64,000 nt of DNA from an uncultured Clostridia bacterium. Lineage in GTDB: Bacteria; Bacillota; Clostridia; Christensenellales; Aristaeellaceae. The notes beneath the pieces are model-generated. The model was given only the letters and a program-made list of their open reading frames with translations, was not told where the DNA came from and made no database searches. Location: NCBI GenBank assembly GCA_947565865.1, contig CANOHT010000002.1:62001-126000 (forward strand), given 5' to 3'. Positions 25,644-34,483 of this stretch are shown here, piece by piece; the first letter of the stretch is position 1; the number at the start of each line of letters is the position of its first letter. The position numbers were made by a program, and so were the translations under genes.

Positions 25644-26336
25644 TCAGGCAAGTCTTTGGCGGCGCGCCCGCCGTTTCCAGCAGAAAAAGCCGTACAGGTC
25701 ATTCATCAAAAACATCAAAAAGCAAATCACCATGGGCGCGTGGGACACGTCCTGGCGGGCGGCAGGCAGCCATAGCAGTATCAGCACCGCGTCGTTGGCC
25801 GCGTAACCCAGGGCGTACAGGGAGGAACGCCGCCAGGTGAGATACGCGGCGGCATAGCTGGTGAAGATGGACAGGGTACTCAGCGTCAGCTCCGGGGTAT
25901 CCAGGGCAAGCAGAATAAAGTAGAAGACGCTGGTGACCGCCGCGCCGGACAGGCCGCCAAGCAGCAGGTCACGCCTGCGCAGACGGCTGATGGCAACCTC
26001 CGCGTACCCTGCCTGATAGGGGTGCCGCAGCCAGGAAACCAGCGCCAGCAGCGCCATGGGCAGGGTCATGCCCAGGTAGGTAATCATCTCTCCGAAATAT
26101 CGCTGATGCCAGGCAACCAATGCGTAAAGTACGCTGAAGACGGCTGTCAGCGCTTGCCCCCATGGGTCGCCCAAGGCCATAAAAATCAGGGCTGTTACCC
26201 CCAGCAGCGTTGCCGCCAGGGTCAGTGCATTCAGGCGGCCTGCCCCGATGTGGGCTGCCAGAACCATGCCCAGGGACGCAAGCCAAAGCGTCCACGACCG
26301 CCAGGTCATGGCGGAAAAAGGGTTGTGCGTCATCAA
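25644..26336 (-). CDS. pnuC: PnuC-family vitamin/nucleoside transporter
   Basis: A 230-residue membrane protein with about seven helices. The C-terminal signature of the PnuC family is clear: YAANDAVLILLWLPAA, then the VICFLMFLMNDLYGFFCW motif. PnuC proteins carry nicotinamide riboside; close relatives carry thiamine (PnuT) or riboflavin (PnuX). Uptake is driven by intracellular phosphorylation. The gene has a consensus promoter and a leader with competing hairpins (26337-26450), so it is probably under ligand-dependent attenuation. AAAGGAG precedes the ATG. Downstream alaX has its own promoter. Confidence 0.82.
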   Translation of the reverse strand: MMTHNPFSAMTWRSWTLWLASLGMVLAAHIGAGRLNALTLAATLLGVTALIFMALGDPWGQALTAVFSVLYALVAWHQRYFGEMITYLGMTLPMALLALVSWLRHPYQAGYAEVAISRLRRRDLLLGGLSGAAVTSVFYFILLALDTPELTLSTLSIFTSYAAAYLTWRRSSLYALGYAANDAVLILLWLPAARQDVSHAPMVICFLMFLMNDLYGFFCWKRRARRQRLA

Positions 26337-26450
26337 AAGCTCCTTTCTCGCAAAAAAAGCACCCGAGGCGCATCTTCAAAGACCTAATGATGCGCTGCGA
26401 GTGCTTTTCAGCACGCGACCCGGTGGCCGCCTGTATGATGGCTGTGGAAC
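26337..26450 (-). promoter_or_regulatory. Riboswitch-like attenuator leader of pnuC
   Basis: On the minus strand the leader runs from a start near 26450. A GTGCT-GAAA-AGCAC hairpin (26414-26401) shares its 3' arm with a long terminator: AAAAGCAC (26408-26401) and GCGCATC (26395-26389) pair with GATGCGC (26374-26368) and GTGCTTTT (26362-26355), followed by a run of seven T (26358-26352), just before the pnuC ribosome binding site. A terminator between promoter and start codon, with an alternative hairpin, is the classic layout of a transcriptional riboswitch. I do not recognise a TPP, FMN or NAD-type core, so the ligand is open. Confidence 0.6.
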
Positions 26451-26456
26451 CTAATC

Positions 26457-26485
26457 ATCTTACCACGGCGGGGGCAAAATGTCAA
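26457..26485 (-). promoter_or_regulatory. Sigma-A promoter of pnuC
   Basis: Minus-strand TTGACA (26485-26480), 17-base spacer, TAAGAT (26462-26457). Near consensus. Confidence 0.8.
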
Positions 26486-26554
26486 AGGCAACCGAACATA
26501 ACATGGACAGGCGCCTTGTGTCAGCTTGGAATGGTGGAACAGCGCACCGTTTCG

Positions 26555-26563
26555 TGCTATGAT
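26555..26563 (+). promoter_or_regulatory. Extended -10 promoter of the XRE-AbrB regulator
   Basis: TGCTATGAT at 26555-26563, 23 bases upstream of the regulator ATG and divergent from the pnuC promoter. Confidence 0.55.
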
Positions 26564-26585
26564 AAATTCGGGAGGTAGGAAAGGT

Positions 26586-26996
26586 ATGATAAGTAAGAAT
26601 CTTCTTGTCCTCAGAAAGCGTCATGGCCTGTCCCAGGAAGAGGTGGCCGAGCGGGTGGGTGTATCCCGGCAGGCTGTGGCAAAGTGGGAGGCCGGAGAGA
26701 CCATCCCTGACCTTACCAACTGCATGGCCCTGACCCAGCTGTATGACATCACCCTGGACGACCTGGTGAACTACCGCAGCGAGGAGCATGAGGGCCTGGA
26801 CATCCCCCCTCGCGGCAAATACCTCTTTGGCGCTGTCAACGTGGGGGAGAAGGGGCAGATTGTCATCCCGATCAAGGCCCGCCGCGTCTTCGGCATCAAG
26901 CCTGGCGACCGGCTGATCTTCCTGGGGGATATTGCCCGGGGCCTGGCGCTGGTCAAGGAGAAGGATCTGCTGGCGCTGCTGAACAGCAGGGAATAG
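26586..26996 (+). CDS. XRE helix-turn-helix/AbrB-like two-domain regulator
   Basis: A 136-residue protein starting at the ATG with GGGAGGTAGGAAAGG upstream. Residues 1-62 form a Cro/C1-type helix-turn-helix (LSQEEVAERVGVSRQAVAKWE). Residues 75-125 resemble a SpoVT/AbrB swapped-hairpin DNA-binding domain (GAVNVGEKGQIVIPIKARRVFGIKPGDRL). Two DNA-binding folds in one short chain is not common. It is the first gene of a transcript with an ABC ATPase (10-base gap) and permease, so it probably represses or tunes that exporter. Confidence 0.88.
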   Translation: MISKNLLVLRKRHGLSQEEVAERVGVSRQAVAKWEAGETIPDLTNCMALTQLYDITLDDLVNYRSEEHEGLDIPPRGKYLFGAVNVGEKGQIVIPIKARRVFGIKPGDRLIFLGDIARGLALVKEKDLLALLNSRE

Positions 26997-27005
26997 GAGC
27001 ACACG

Positions 27006-27854
27006 ATGGATATGCTGGATGTCAAGGGCCTGAGCAAGGCCTATCCCTCCTTTTGTCTCAAGGACATAACCTTCTCCCTTCGGGCTGGGAAAATCACCGG
27101 TTTCATCGGCCGTAACGGAGCGGGCAAGACCACCGCGCTGAAGGCGCTGCTGGGCATGGTACACCCAGATGCCGGGCAGGTGCGCTTCTTCGGCCTTGAT
27201 TTCGCGGCGCATCAGCAGGAGATCAAACGGCGGATCGGTTATGTGGCCGGCGGCTTTGGGTTCTATCCCAGCAAGCGGCTCGCCGCCATCACCGCGGCCA
27301 CCCGGGCGTTTTATCGCTCTCACTGGGATGACGGCGCCTACCAGAGGTATCTTCGGCGCTTTCATTTGAGTGAAGACAAGACGCCGGCCCAGCTCTCCGA
27401 GGGCATGAAGGTGAAATACGCCCTGACGCTGGCCCTGTCTCATCGGGCGGAGCTGCTGATTCTGGACGAGCCCACCAGCGGCATTGACCCTGTATCCCGG
27501 GAGGAATTGAAGGATATCTTTCTGGCGCTGAACCGGGAGGGCGCGACGATTCTGTTTTCCACCCATATCACCTCCGACCTGGAGGACTGTGCCGACCGTG
27601 TCCTTTATCTCCGGGACGGCGCTTTGCTGGCGGACGCGCCGCTGCGGGATTTTGAAGGCGGCTACCGCGCCGTCAGCTTCACAGCAGAGCAGCTGAGACG
27701 GTTGGATACCTCCCGGCTCATCGGTCTTCGGCAGGGGAAAGAGGGCTGCGCCGCCCTGCTGAAGACGGAGGATGCAGCCGCTTTCCCCCTGCCTTCCGTT
27801 CCCGCCAGCCTGGAAACCATCATGATCCATCTGGAAAAGGAGGGCGAGGCATGA
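27006..27854 (+). CDS. ABC transporter ATP-binding protein
   Basis: A 282-residue ATPase of the drug/lantibiotic-export type. Walker A is GRNGAGKTT (about residues 36-44), the signature is degenerate (LSEGMKVKYAL), Walker B is LLILDEPTSG, and the H-loop lies in LFSTHI. The C-terminal 70 residues are a short accessory region. AGGAG precedes the ATG. It overlaps the permease gene by four bases; the two form a half-size exporter of the kind regulated by GntR- or XRE-type repressors in Firmicutes. Confidence 0.92.
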   Translation: MDMLDVKGLSKAYPSFCLKDITFSLRAGKITGFIGRNGAGKTTALKALLGMVHPDAGQVRFFGLDFAAHQQEIKRRIGYVAGGFGFYPSKRLAAITAATRAFYRSHWDDGAYQRYLRRFHLSEDKTPAQLSEGMKVKYALTLALSHRAELLILDEPTSGIDPVSREELKDIFLALNREGATILFSTHITSDLEDCADRVLYLRDGALLADAPLRDFEGGYRAVSFTAEQLRRLDTSRLIGLRQGKEGCAALLKTEDAAAFPLPSVPASLETIMIHLEKEGEA

Positions 27855-28498
27855 AAGCGCTGCTCATGAAGGAGATTCGTCTGGCAATGCACCCCACCGC
27901 GCCGCTGTTCCTGGGGCTTTCGGCCATGCTGCTGATCCCGAATTATCCTTACGGCGTGGTGTTCTTCTATACCGCGCTGGCGGTGTTTTTCACCTGCCTG
28001 AGCGGGCGGGAAAACCAGGACGTGATGTTTACCATGCTGCTGCCTGTGGCCAAGCGGGATGTGGTACGGGCCCGAATGGCCCTGGTGCTTCTGCTGGAGG
28101 GCGCGCAGCTGCTGGCGGCCATCCCCTTCGCCATGCTGCGCAGCGCGATGATCGCCGCCCCCAATATGGCCGGCATGGATGCCAACACGGCGCTTTTTGG
28201 TTTTGCGCTGATGGAGCTGGCGCTGTTCAACCTGGTGTTCTTCCCGGCCTATTATCGGGATGTGCGGAAGGTAGGAACGGCCTTTATCAAGGGCTCGACG
28301 GCTGTTTTCGGCTTCATCCTCCTGGAGGAAGCCGCCGTCCACACGGCGCCCTGGGTGCGGGATGTGCTGGACACGCCTGATCCCCAGCATCTGCCGCAGA
28401 AGCTGACCGTGCTGGCCGTGGGCGCGGCGATGTTTGCCGTTCTGACGCTGCTGGCCCGGGCGTTGTCCATCCGCCGGTTTGAGCGGATGGATTTGTAA
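27851..28498 (+). CDS. ABC-2-type transporter permease
   Basis: A 215-residue membrane protein with about six helices, coupled to the ATPase by an ATGA overlap. It has the short layout of ABC-2 permeases, with a charged loop (REVKR-like: VAKRDVVRARMAL) after helix two. Substrate unknown; peptide antibiotics or membrane-active compounds are common for the class. Confidence 0.85.
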   Translation: MKALLMKEIRLAMHPTAPLFLGLSAMLLIPNYPYGVVFFYTALAVFFTCLSGRENQDVMFTMLLPVAKRDVVRARMALVLLLEGAQLLAAIPFAMLRSAMIAAPNMAGMDANTALFGFALMELALFNLVFFPAYYRDVRKVGTAFIKGSTAVFGFILLEEAAVHTAPWVRDVLDTPDPQHLPQKLTVLAVGAAMFAVLTLLARALSIRRFERMDL

Positions 28499-28528
28499 CG
28501 CCACGGGTAACCGCGGAGGCTTTTCCTG

Positions 28529-28557
28529 TTGACGATTCCTGTTTTTTCAAGTAAACT
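28529..28557 (+). promoter_or_regulatory. Promoter of the hybrid sensor kinase
   Basis: TTGACG (28529-28534), 17-base spacer, TAAACT (28552-28557). The 70-base leader contains a GCCGGG/CCCGGC hairpin (28588-28593 with 28605-28610) before the AGGAGG site. Confidence 0.65.
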
Positions 28558-28641
28558 ATCCTGTGGAAAAGTTCGATGTCCCCGAAGGCCGGGATGCCTG
28601 CGCGCCCGGCGTGATGGCAGCGACACACAGGAGGAAGCCCC

Positions 28642-31200
28642 ATGGATAAAAAATTGCCCAATCAGAAGGCCCCGCGATATTTGCTGATAAGCTTTGTGGC
28701 GCTGGTGATTTTCAGTATCCTTGTTTTCAGTGTGCTCAGCAGCTTTATGAACCAGAAAAGCGAGGAGGCTGTCTACAAGGTCGGCAACCTGTACATGCCG
28801 GGGTTGGGTGAGCAGCTGTCCAAGCATTTCGAGGGCATTATTGAACTGCGGTTTGACCAGCTGGAGGGCTTGAAGGAGGTCATTCCTTCGGGCATTGCCG
28901 AGGTAAGCGCGCTGTATGAGGAGCTGGCGTACCGGGCCCGCGTCAGAGGCTTCAAATACCTGGCGCTGTGCGCGCAGACGGGAGACTTTCAGACCATTGA
29001 TGGCGAGGCCATTCAGCCTCGGGACCCTCAGCTGTTTTTGGATACCCTGAAAAGCGGCAAAAAGAGCGTTATGACGGGTACTGACGCCCAGAACAATACG
29101 GTCGTACTCTTTGGCGTGGCAGGGGAATATCCCATGGCGGATGACAGCATGAGCCAGGGATTGGTGACGGCATTGCCCATCGCGGCCATCGAGGATATCT
29201 TGCTGCAGGAATCAGAGGATTCGCTGCTGCACTGCCATCTGATTCGGGAGGACGGCAGCTTTGTCGTTTACAGTGCCCATGGCGACGCGGACAGCTTTTA
29301 CAATGATGTGCGGGAGCGGTACAGCACGCTGGAGAGAGCCATGGTGGACGAACATCTCCTGGAGCTTCAGCAGGCGATGGAGGAGCGGCGCGTCTATGCG
29401 TCCAGCATGGTGTCGGAGGCATACCGGGAGCAGATCTATGAAATACCCATGCCCTACTCTGACTGGTATTTGGTCATGGTTATGCCCTATGGCGAGCTGG
29501 ATAAGGCGCTGACCGAATTGAGCGATCAGCGATCCACGGCCACGCTGACGGCCTGCGGCGCTATCCTGGTGCTGCTGATTCTGATTTTTATCCTCTATTT
29601 TGTGCAGACCCGCCGTCAGCTGGCAGCCCTGGAGCTTGCCCGCAACGAGGCGGTGGAAGCCACCAAAGCCAAGAGCGAGTTCCTGTCCAACATGAGCCAC
29701 GACATCCGAACGCCGATGAACGCTATTGTCGGCATGACGGCGGTGGCCATGACCCACGGGGCGGACGCGGCCTATGTCCAGAACTGCCTGAAAAAGATTG
29801 CGCTGTCCAGCAAGCATCTGCTGGGGTTGATTAACGACGTGCTGGACATGTCGAAGATTGAGAGCGGGAAGATGACGCTGTCGGCGGATCAGGCGTCGCT
29901 TCGGGAGATCATCGAGGGCATTGTGGGCATTGTGCAGCCCCAGGTGAAGGCAAAGCGTCAGAGCTTTGATGTGCGCATTGACAACATCATGGCGGAAAAG
30001 GTGGTCTGCGACAGCGTCCGGCTGAATCAGGTGCTGCTGAACCTGCTGTCCAACGCGGTGAAGTATACTCCTGAGGGCGGCGTGATCGAGCTGTCCATCA
30101 GCGAAGAGGCCTCCCCTGCCGGCGAGGACTTCATCCGCGTCCATGCCCATGTGAAGGATAACGGCATCGGCATGACGGAGGAGTTCCTTAAGAGAATCTA
30201 TGATTCCTATTCCCGTGCCGACAACGCGCGGGTACACAAGATTGAGGGCGCGGGCCTGGGCATGGCCATCACCAAGCACATTGTGGATGCCATGGGCGGC
30301 GCCATCCATGTAACGAGCGAACCGAACAAGGGCACGGAATTCCATGTTGTACTGGATCTGGAGCGGGCGACGACCACAGAGGTGGACATGATCCTTCCCG
30401 CCTGGAATATGCTGGTGGTGGATGATGACGAAACGCTCTGCAAGACGGCCATGAGCACCCTGAAATCCATTGGCGTGAAGGCGGAATGGACGCTCAGCGG
30501 CGAGAAGGCCGTGCAGATGGTCACCCACCGCCATCAGATTGGGGATGATTACCAGATCATCCTGCTGGACTGGAAGCTGCCGGGCATGGATGGTATCCAG
30601 ACCGCTCGGGAAATTCGCCGTCAGCTGGGGGATCATGTCCCGATTCTGCTGATTTCCGCCTACGATTGGGGCGACTTCAGCGACGAGGCCAAGGCGGCGG
30701 GGGTCAATGGCTTTATCACCAAGCCGCTGTTCCGCTCTACCCTGTTCTACGGCCTCAAGCAATACATGACGGCGGATGGCGACGCAGCTCAGCAGGAGGA
30801 GAAGGCCATTGATTTCACCGGCAAGCGCGTACTGCTGGCGGAGGACAATGAGCTCAACTGGGAGATCGCCTATGAGCTGCTGTCGGAACTGAAGCTGGAA
30901 ATGGAGTGGGCCGAAAACGGCCAGCTGTGCCTGGAAAAGTTCCAGGGTGCGCAGCCGGGCACCTATGATGCTATCCTGATGGATCTGCGGATGCCGGTGA
31001 TGAACGGCTACGAGGCGACCCGAGCCATCCGCAGCCTGGAACGACCTGACGCCAAGACAATCCCCATCATCGCAATGACGGCGGACGCCTTCTCCGAGGA
31101 CATCCAGCGCTGCATCGACTGCGGCATGAACGCCCACACCGCCAAGCCCATCAATCTGTCGGAGATGGCCAGACTGCTCAGAAAGTACATCGGGGAATAA
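28642..31200 (+). CDS. Hybrid sensor histidine kinase with two receiver domains
   Basis: An 852-residue membrane protein. One membrane helix near residues 12-34 and another near 298-322 flank a roughly 260-residue extracytoplasmic sensor domain (Cache-like size). HisKA follows with phosphoacceptor His353 in SNMSHDIRTPMN, then the HATPase domain (N-box LNLLSNAVKYTP, G-box GAGLGMAI). Receiver 1 has Asp643 (LLDWKLPGMDG) and receiver 2 has Asp781 (LMDLRMPVMNG). No Hpt or output domain is fused, so phosphate must pass to a separate protein not seen here. It is transcribed alone from the promoter at 28529 and ends at a strong terminator. Confidence 0.95.
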   Translation: MDKKLPNQKAPRYLLISFVALVIFSILVFSVLSSFMNQKSEEAVYKVGNLYMPGLGEQLSKHFEGIIELRFDQLEGLKEVIPSGIAEVSALYEELAYRARVRGFKYLALCAQTGDFQTIDGEAIQPRDPQLFLDTLKSGKKSVMTGTDAQNNTVVLFGVAGEYPMADDSMSQGLVTALPIAAIEDILLQESEDSLLHCHLIREDGSFVVYSAHGDADSFYNDVRERYSTLERAMVDEHLLELQQAMEERRVYASSMVSEAYREQIYEIPMPYSDWYLVMVMPYGELDKALTELSDQRSTATLTACGAILVLLILIFILYFVQTRRQLAALELARNEAVEATKAKSEFLSNMSHDIRTPMNAIVGMTAVAMTHGADAAYVQNCLKKIALSSKHLLGLINDVLDMSKIESGKMTLSADQASLREIIEGIVGIVQPQVKAKRQSFDVRIDNIMAEKVVCDSVRLNQVLLNLLSNAVKYTPEGGVIELSISEEASPAGEDFIRVHAHVKDNGIGMTEEFLKRIYDSYSRADNARVHKIEGAGLGMAITKHIVDAMGGAIHVTSEPNKGTEFHVVLDLERATTTEVDMILPAWNMLVVDDDETLCKTAMSTLKSIGVKAEWTLSGEKAVQMVTHRHQIGDDYQIILLDWKLPGMDGIQTAREIRRQLGDHVPILLISAYDWGDFSDEAKAAGVNGFITKPLFRSTLFYGLKQYMTADGDAAQQEEKAIDFTGKRVLLAEDNELNWEIAYELLSELKLEMEWAENGQLCLEKFQGAQPGTYDAILMDLRMPVMNGYEATRAIRSLERPDAKTIPIIAMTADAFSEDIQRCIDCGMNAHTAKPINLSEMARLLRKYIGE

Positions 31201-31235
31201 GCGAGTCCCTTCCCCAGACGAAAAACAAGAAATCA

Positions 31236-31277
31236 AAAACCTCCTGCCGCGGGGTGCAAGCCGCGGCAGGAGGTTTT
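31236..31277 (+). terminator. Strong intrinsic terminator
   Basis: A perfect 17-bp stem (31236-31252 with 31261-31277) whose 3' arm ends in TTTT, 36 bases after the kinase stop. Confidence 0.93.
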
Positions 31278-31846
31278 CACTTTGGCAGGGGCGCTAATGC
31301 GGGGGGATTTGCCGGAAAACGCCATAGCTTGTCGCTGTCAGGAGACCCGCGGCGAGGAACCGCAAAAGGATGGATTCCGCCGCGGTAAGCGATGGTTCAG
31401 ACAAGCTTGCGGCATCCGACACGGGGCGGCAGGGTGGGTCAGCGGGCTTGGCGCAAACGCGGCTGCCGGTCGGACATACGCTGCCGCGCCTTGATTCTCT
31501 GCCGGCAGGGCGGGCGCCAGGCACAACCGCCCCAGCCGCCGCTCCGGTCATGCTTTCCCAGCCGGCTGGGGATACGGGAGGCTTTGCATGCCGCGGTGCC
31601 TTGGCACGCACGTCACGGCCAAATCGTTTGTTCAGGAAAATCACTTGGCCATATGGGGCGCGGGCGGCATAGAATACGGCCCTGCCCCGATGAGGGTCGG
31701 AGCAGGGCCGTGTAAACCGTTTTTGCGCGATGGCAAGGCGCGTCTTTGTCTGTTGGTCGAGGCAAGGCTGCGCCTGTGCCGCGTGAACATTCTTCCATTG
31801 CCTGACATGGTGTGCGATAGCTCAACGCGTCAGGCAGCTTAGCGGA
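31278..31846. other. Non-coding stretch with two hairpins
   Basis: No convincing gene in these roughly 570 bases; the ORFs present lack ribosome binding sites and look like GC-rich chance frames. Two perfect hairpins lie near the 3' end of the leftward GH3 gene: TGCCTGAC with GTCAGGCA (31799-31806, 31829-31836) and a 10-bp stem at 31676-31685 with 31702-31711. Neither has a good T-run; they may act together as the 3' end of the GH3 mRNA. Confidence 0.5.
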
Positions 31847-34291
31847 TTATTCCGCGATCTGAATGGTCTTGGTGATGTCGCCAACGGTGATGGTATGCTC
31901 GCCGGGCTGATCGATGGTCAGTTCCATCTCCAACACGCGCCAGTCACCGCTGTTGATGGCCATGATCTTCTCAGCGCACACCTGGCCGTCCACCAGGGCC
32001 TGGACGGTGGTCATGCCGTCGTCGCCCTCGTTCCACATCAGGCAATACATGGTGAAGGGAACGCCTGCTGCGGTCTCGATCACGGATTCATAGCTGGTAC
32101 GGGTAGAACCGTTGGACTCGGTTACGATTTCCTTGGTCACCCGGGGCAGCACCAGCGTATCGTACACGAAGGCAGGCTTGGCGCCATACCGCATGCCGTA
32201 GCGATACTGCAGCAGCGGATCGCCCCAGTTGTTGGGCGTGGCGTTGTTTTCGCTGGTCTTCATGGTAGCCAGCAGCATCATGCGCACCCACATGCTGGCG
32301 CCCTGATCGCCGGCCAGATCCTTCCACTGGGCATTGTCCATGGCGGAATTGCGGGCGATCTCCTTGACCACCATGCCCTGGGGCTGAGCGTCGCCAAAGA
32401 GCAGCTGAGCCAGCATGATGGGCTCGGTGGTGGTGATGAAGCCGCCGGCGCCCGTGCCATGGTCGGCGGGACGGGAGAAGGTCAGCGCCAGCACGGCGTC
32501 GCCGTTCTCAATCAGGTAGACGTCGGGATCCACCGCGTTGGCCACGACCACCAGCTTTTTGCCGGCGTCCTTCGCGTCATCAATCATCAGCTCGGCCGCG
32601 TCGTTGATCTGGGTGCAGTCAGCGATGACCACATCGGCGTCTTCCATGTTTTCCACCACCTGGGCGAAATCAGGCAGAACCTTCTTATAGCCTTCCAGGG
32701 TGATGGCAGAGGCGGTGGAGCCGATGTACACCTTGATGCCCTTCTGCAGGGGCAGCAGGTCATCTTCATTCTTAATCAGGATAGCGGATTCCGCCTGAAG
32801 CTGACGCTCCATGGCCACAACCTCGGGATTGCGGGCGGCGGTCAGGGTGTCGTTGTCAACAACGGCCCAGGGAGAGGCGATATATTCGTCGGAAGCCGCC
32901 AGGGACAGGGCGTAGGCCGAGTCGGAATAGGGATTCTCGAACAGGCCCAGCTCGAACTTGTCCTTCAGGACGCGATAGCAGGTCTCATAGCAGCGCTCCT
33001 CGGAGATAAGGCCCTGCTGCAGGGCGAGGTTCACGCCCTCGCGGCTGGCCTGACCGCCGTGGCCGTCGCTGTCATAATCGCAGGCAAAGGCACCGATCTG
33101 ATCCATGCCCAGGTTGATGGTAAAGGCATAGCGCTCGGGGATGGACAGGCTGAGGATGTCCACGCCGTCCACGGTGACGCCGCCGGAGTTGCTGTCGCCC
33201 TGGTCGCCCCAGTCGGAGACGATGATGCCCTTATAGCCCAGGGTCTTGCGCAGGTAGTCCATGGTCTCCTTGTCGTAGTCCACATGGACGGTGTTGGTCA
33301 GGCCCGTGCCATAGCCGTTGGTCATGACCCACTTGGGATTGCCTTCCAGGGCGATCCTCCAGGCTGTCATCCAGTTGTCCACGGTCTGGGCGTCGCTGCG
33401 GGCATTCTGGAAGGAGGAGTCACCGCCGCGGGCGATGAAGTGCTTCATGCAGGCTTCCGTGCCGCCTTCCACCTGGATGGACAGCACCTCTTCCTTGGTC
33501 ATGCTGCCGGCATAGGCGGGGTCCTCGCCGTTCCAGGAGCCCAGCTCCTGGCTGTAGGGATGCAGCACCACATGAATGCCCACCGCACGGCTTTCCAGGG
33601 AGTAGGCCGTCCACAGCTTCTTGGACAGCTCAATGTCGTTGGCGGCGCCAAAGGCGTCGTGCGCAGCGTCGATCATGCCGCCCCAGGCGTTGTACTGCCG
33701 GTCGTTGGAGATAACGATCGGGATGCCCAGACGGGTGTTCTCGCCCAGGGCCTGCATGGCGTTATGGTACACCACCTGCTGCTCGGGCGTGCCATTGGTG
33801 TTGTCCAGATGGCTGGTCAGCTGCAGCTTGTTGATGTAGTACCACATGGAGCGGGAGGTGAAGGTCGCGCCCTCATCGGGAACGAAGTCTTCGGTGGAGA
33901 ACATGTAGCGCTCGTCCGCGAAGTCCACGCCCTGGGGATTGCCGCAGGTGTTCACATGATAGAACAGACCGGCCCGCTCTTCCAGGGTCATCTGGTCATA
34001 GAGATCCTTGACGCGGACGTCGAGATCCTGCCGCCAGTCCTCATAGACATCCAGCTGGCCGTTGCCGTTGAGGTCCTTGAAGCTGAGCCCGTCCACCTCG
34101 AGGATGGTAGTGAAGCCGTTCAGGTAGCCCAGCTCCTTTTGGGTGTCGCTGCCGGGAATGATGGTGATGGCTTCGTTTACCTGCGCATAGCTGGTCAGCT
34201 CGGCGGGCGCGCTGTCCTCAGCGAGCACCGCAGCCGGGGTCAAGCAGCTTAGCAGCATGACGGCGGCCATCAACAACGTCCATTTTCTCAT
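31847..34291 (-). CDS. Secreted GH3-family beta-glucosidase-like hydrolase
   Basis: An 814-residue protein with a signal peptide (about residues 1-24, AVLA cleavage region). The N-terminal TIM-barrel domain carries the GH3 nucleophile Asp360 in IIVSDWGD. The alpha/beta sandwich domain starts near residue 500 (SAILIKNEDDLLPL), and a C-terminal beta domain closes the chain. No dockerin, LPXTG or other anchor is visible, so it is probably released or loosely bound. GH3 enzymes release terminal beta-glucose, xylose or N-acetylglucosamine. It is divergent from a LytTR/GHKL two-component system with 192 bases between, the same association as the partial paralogue at the window start. AAAGGTGG precedes the ATG. 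Confidence 0.93.
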   Translation of the reverse strand: MRKWTLLMAAVMLLSCLTPAAVLAEDSAPAELTSYAQVNEAITIIPGSDTQKELGYLNGFTTILEVDGLSFKDLNGNGQLDVYEDWRQDLDVRVKDLYDQMTLEERAGLFYHVNTCGNPQGVDFADERYMFSTEDFVPDEGATFTSRSMWYYINKLQLTSHLDNTNGTPEQQVVYHNAMQALGENTRLGIPIVISNDRQYNAWGGMIDAAHDAFGAANDIELSKKLWTAYSLESRAVGIHVVLHPYSQELGSWNGEDPAYAGSMTKEEVLSIQVEGGTEACMKHFIARGGDSSFQNARSDAQTVDNWMTAWRIALEGNPKWVMTNGYGTGLTNTVHVDYDKETMDYLRKTLGYKGIIVSDWGDQGDSNSGGVTVDGVDILSLSIPERYAFTINLGMDQIGAFACDYDSDGHGGQASREGVNLALQQGLISEERCYETCYRVLKDKFELGLFENPYSDSAYALSLAASDEYIASPWAVVDNDTLTAARNPEVVAMERQLQAESAILIKNEDDLLPLQKGIKVYIGSTASAITLEGYKKVLPDFAQVVENMEDADVVIADCTQINDAAELMIDDAKDAGKKLVVVANAVDPDVYLIENGDAVLALTFSRPADHGTGAGGFITTTEPIMLAQLLFGDAQPQGMVVKEIARNSAMDNAQWKDLAGDQGASMWVRMMLLATMKTSENNATPNNWGDPLLQYRYGMRYGAKPAFVYDTLVLPRVTKEIVTESNGSTRTSYESVIETAAGVPFTMYCLMWNEGDDGMTTVQALVDGQVCAEKIMAINSGDWRVLEMELTIDQPGEHTITVGDITKTIQIAE

Positions 34292-34411
34292 GGGTCAACC
34301 ACCTTTCAATTGTAGTGGATTCCTTTAGGGCTAACATAGCATGAAATGGGCCATATGGGCGTTGAATGTCGCCAGGTGTACAAAATAAGTCGCGAACTGC
34401 GCGGGGCCGAT

Positions 34412-34440
34412 TTGACAAGCAAAAAATCGCCCTTTATAAT
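34412..34440 (+). promoter_or_regulatory. Sigma-A promoter of the second LytTR/GHKL pair
   Basis: TTGACA (34412-34417), 17-base spacer, TATAAT (34435-34440): full consensus. It lies in the divergent region shared with the GH3 gene, which has a candidate minus-strand extended -10 TGCTATGTT near 34335-34345. Confidence 0.9.
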
Positions 34441-34483
34441 GGAAGCAAATCATACGGTACAAAGATGAAAGGCAGGCTTGCGC

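Noticed and set aside
28560..28631. Leader of the hybrid kinase as a riboswitch (CCTGTG/CACAGG closing pair)
   Set aside because: The predicted transcription start (about 28564) falls inside the 5' arm, so the closing helix would not form fully.
31294..31644. 116-codon minus-strand frame in the gap after the hybrid kinase
   Set aside because: No start site, biased Pro/Arg/Ala composition and no domain; it looks like a chance frame.
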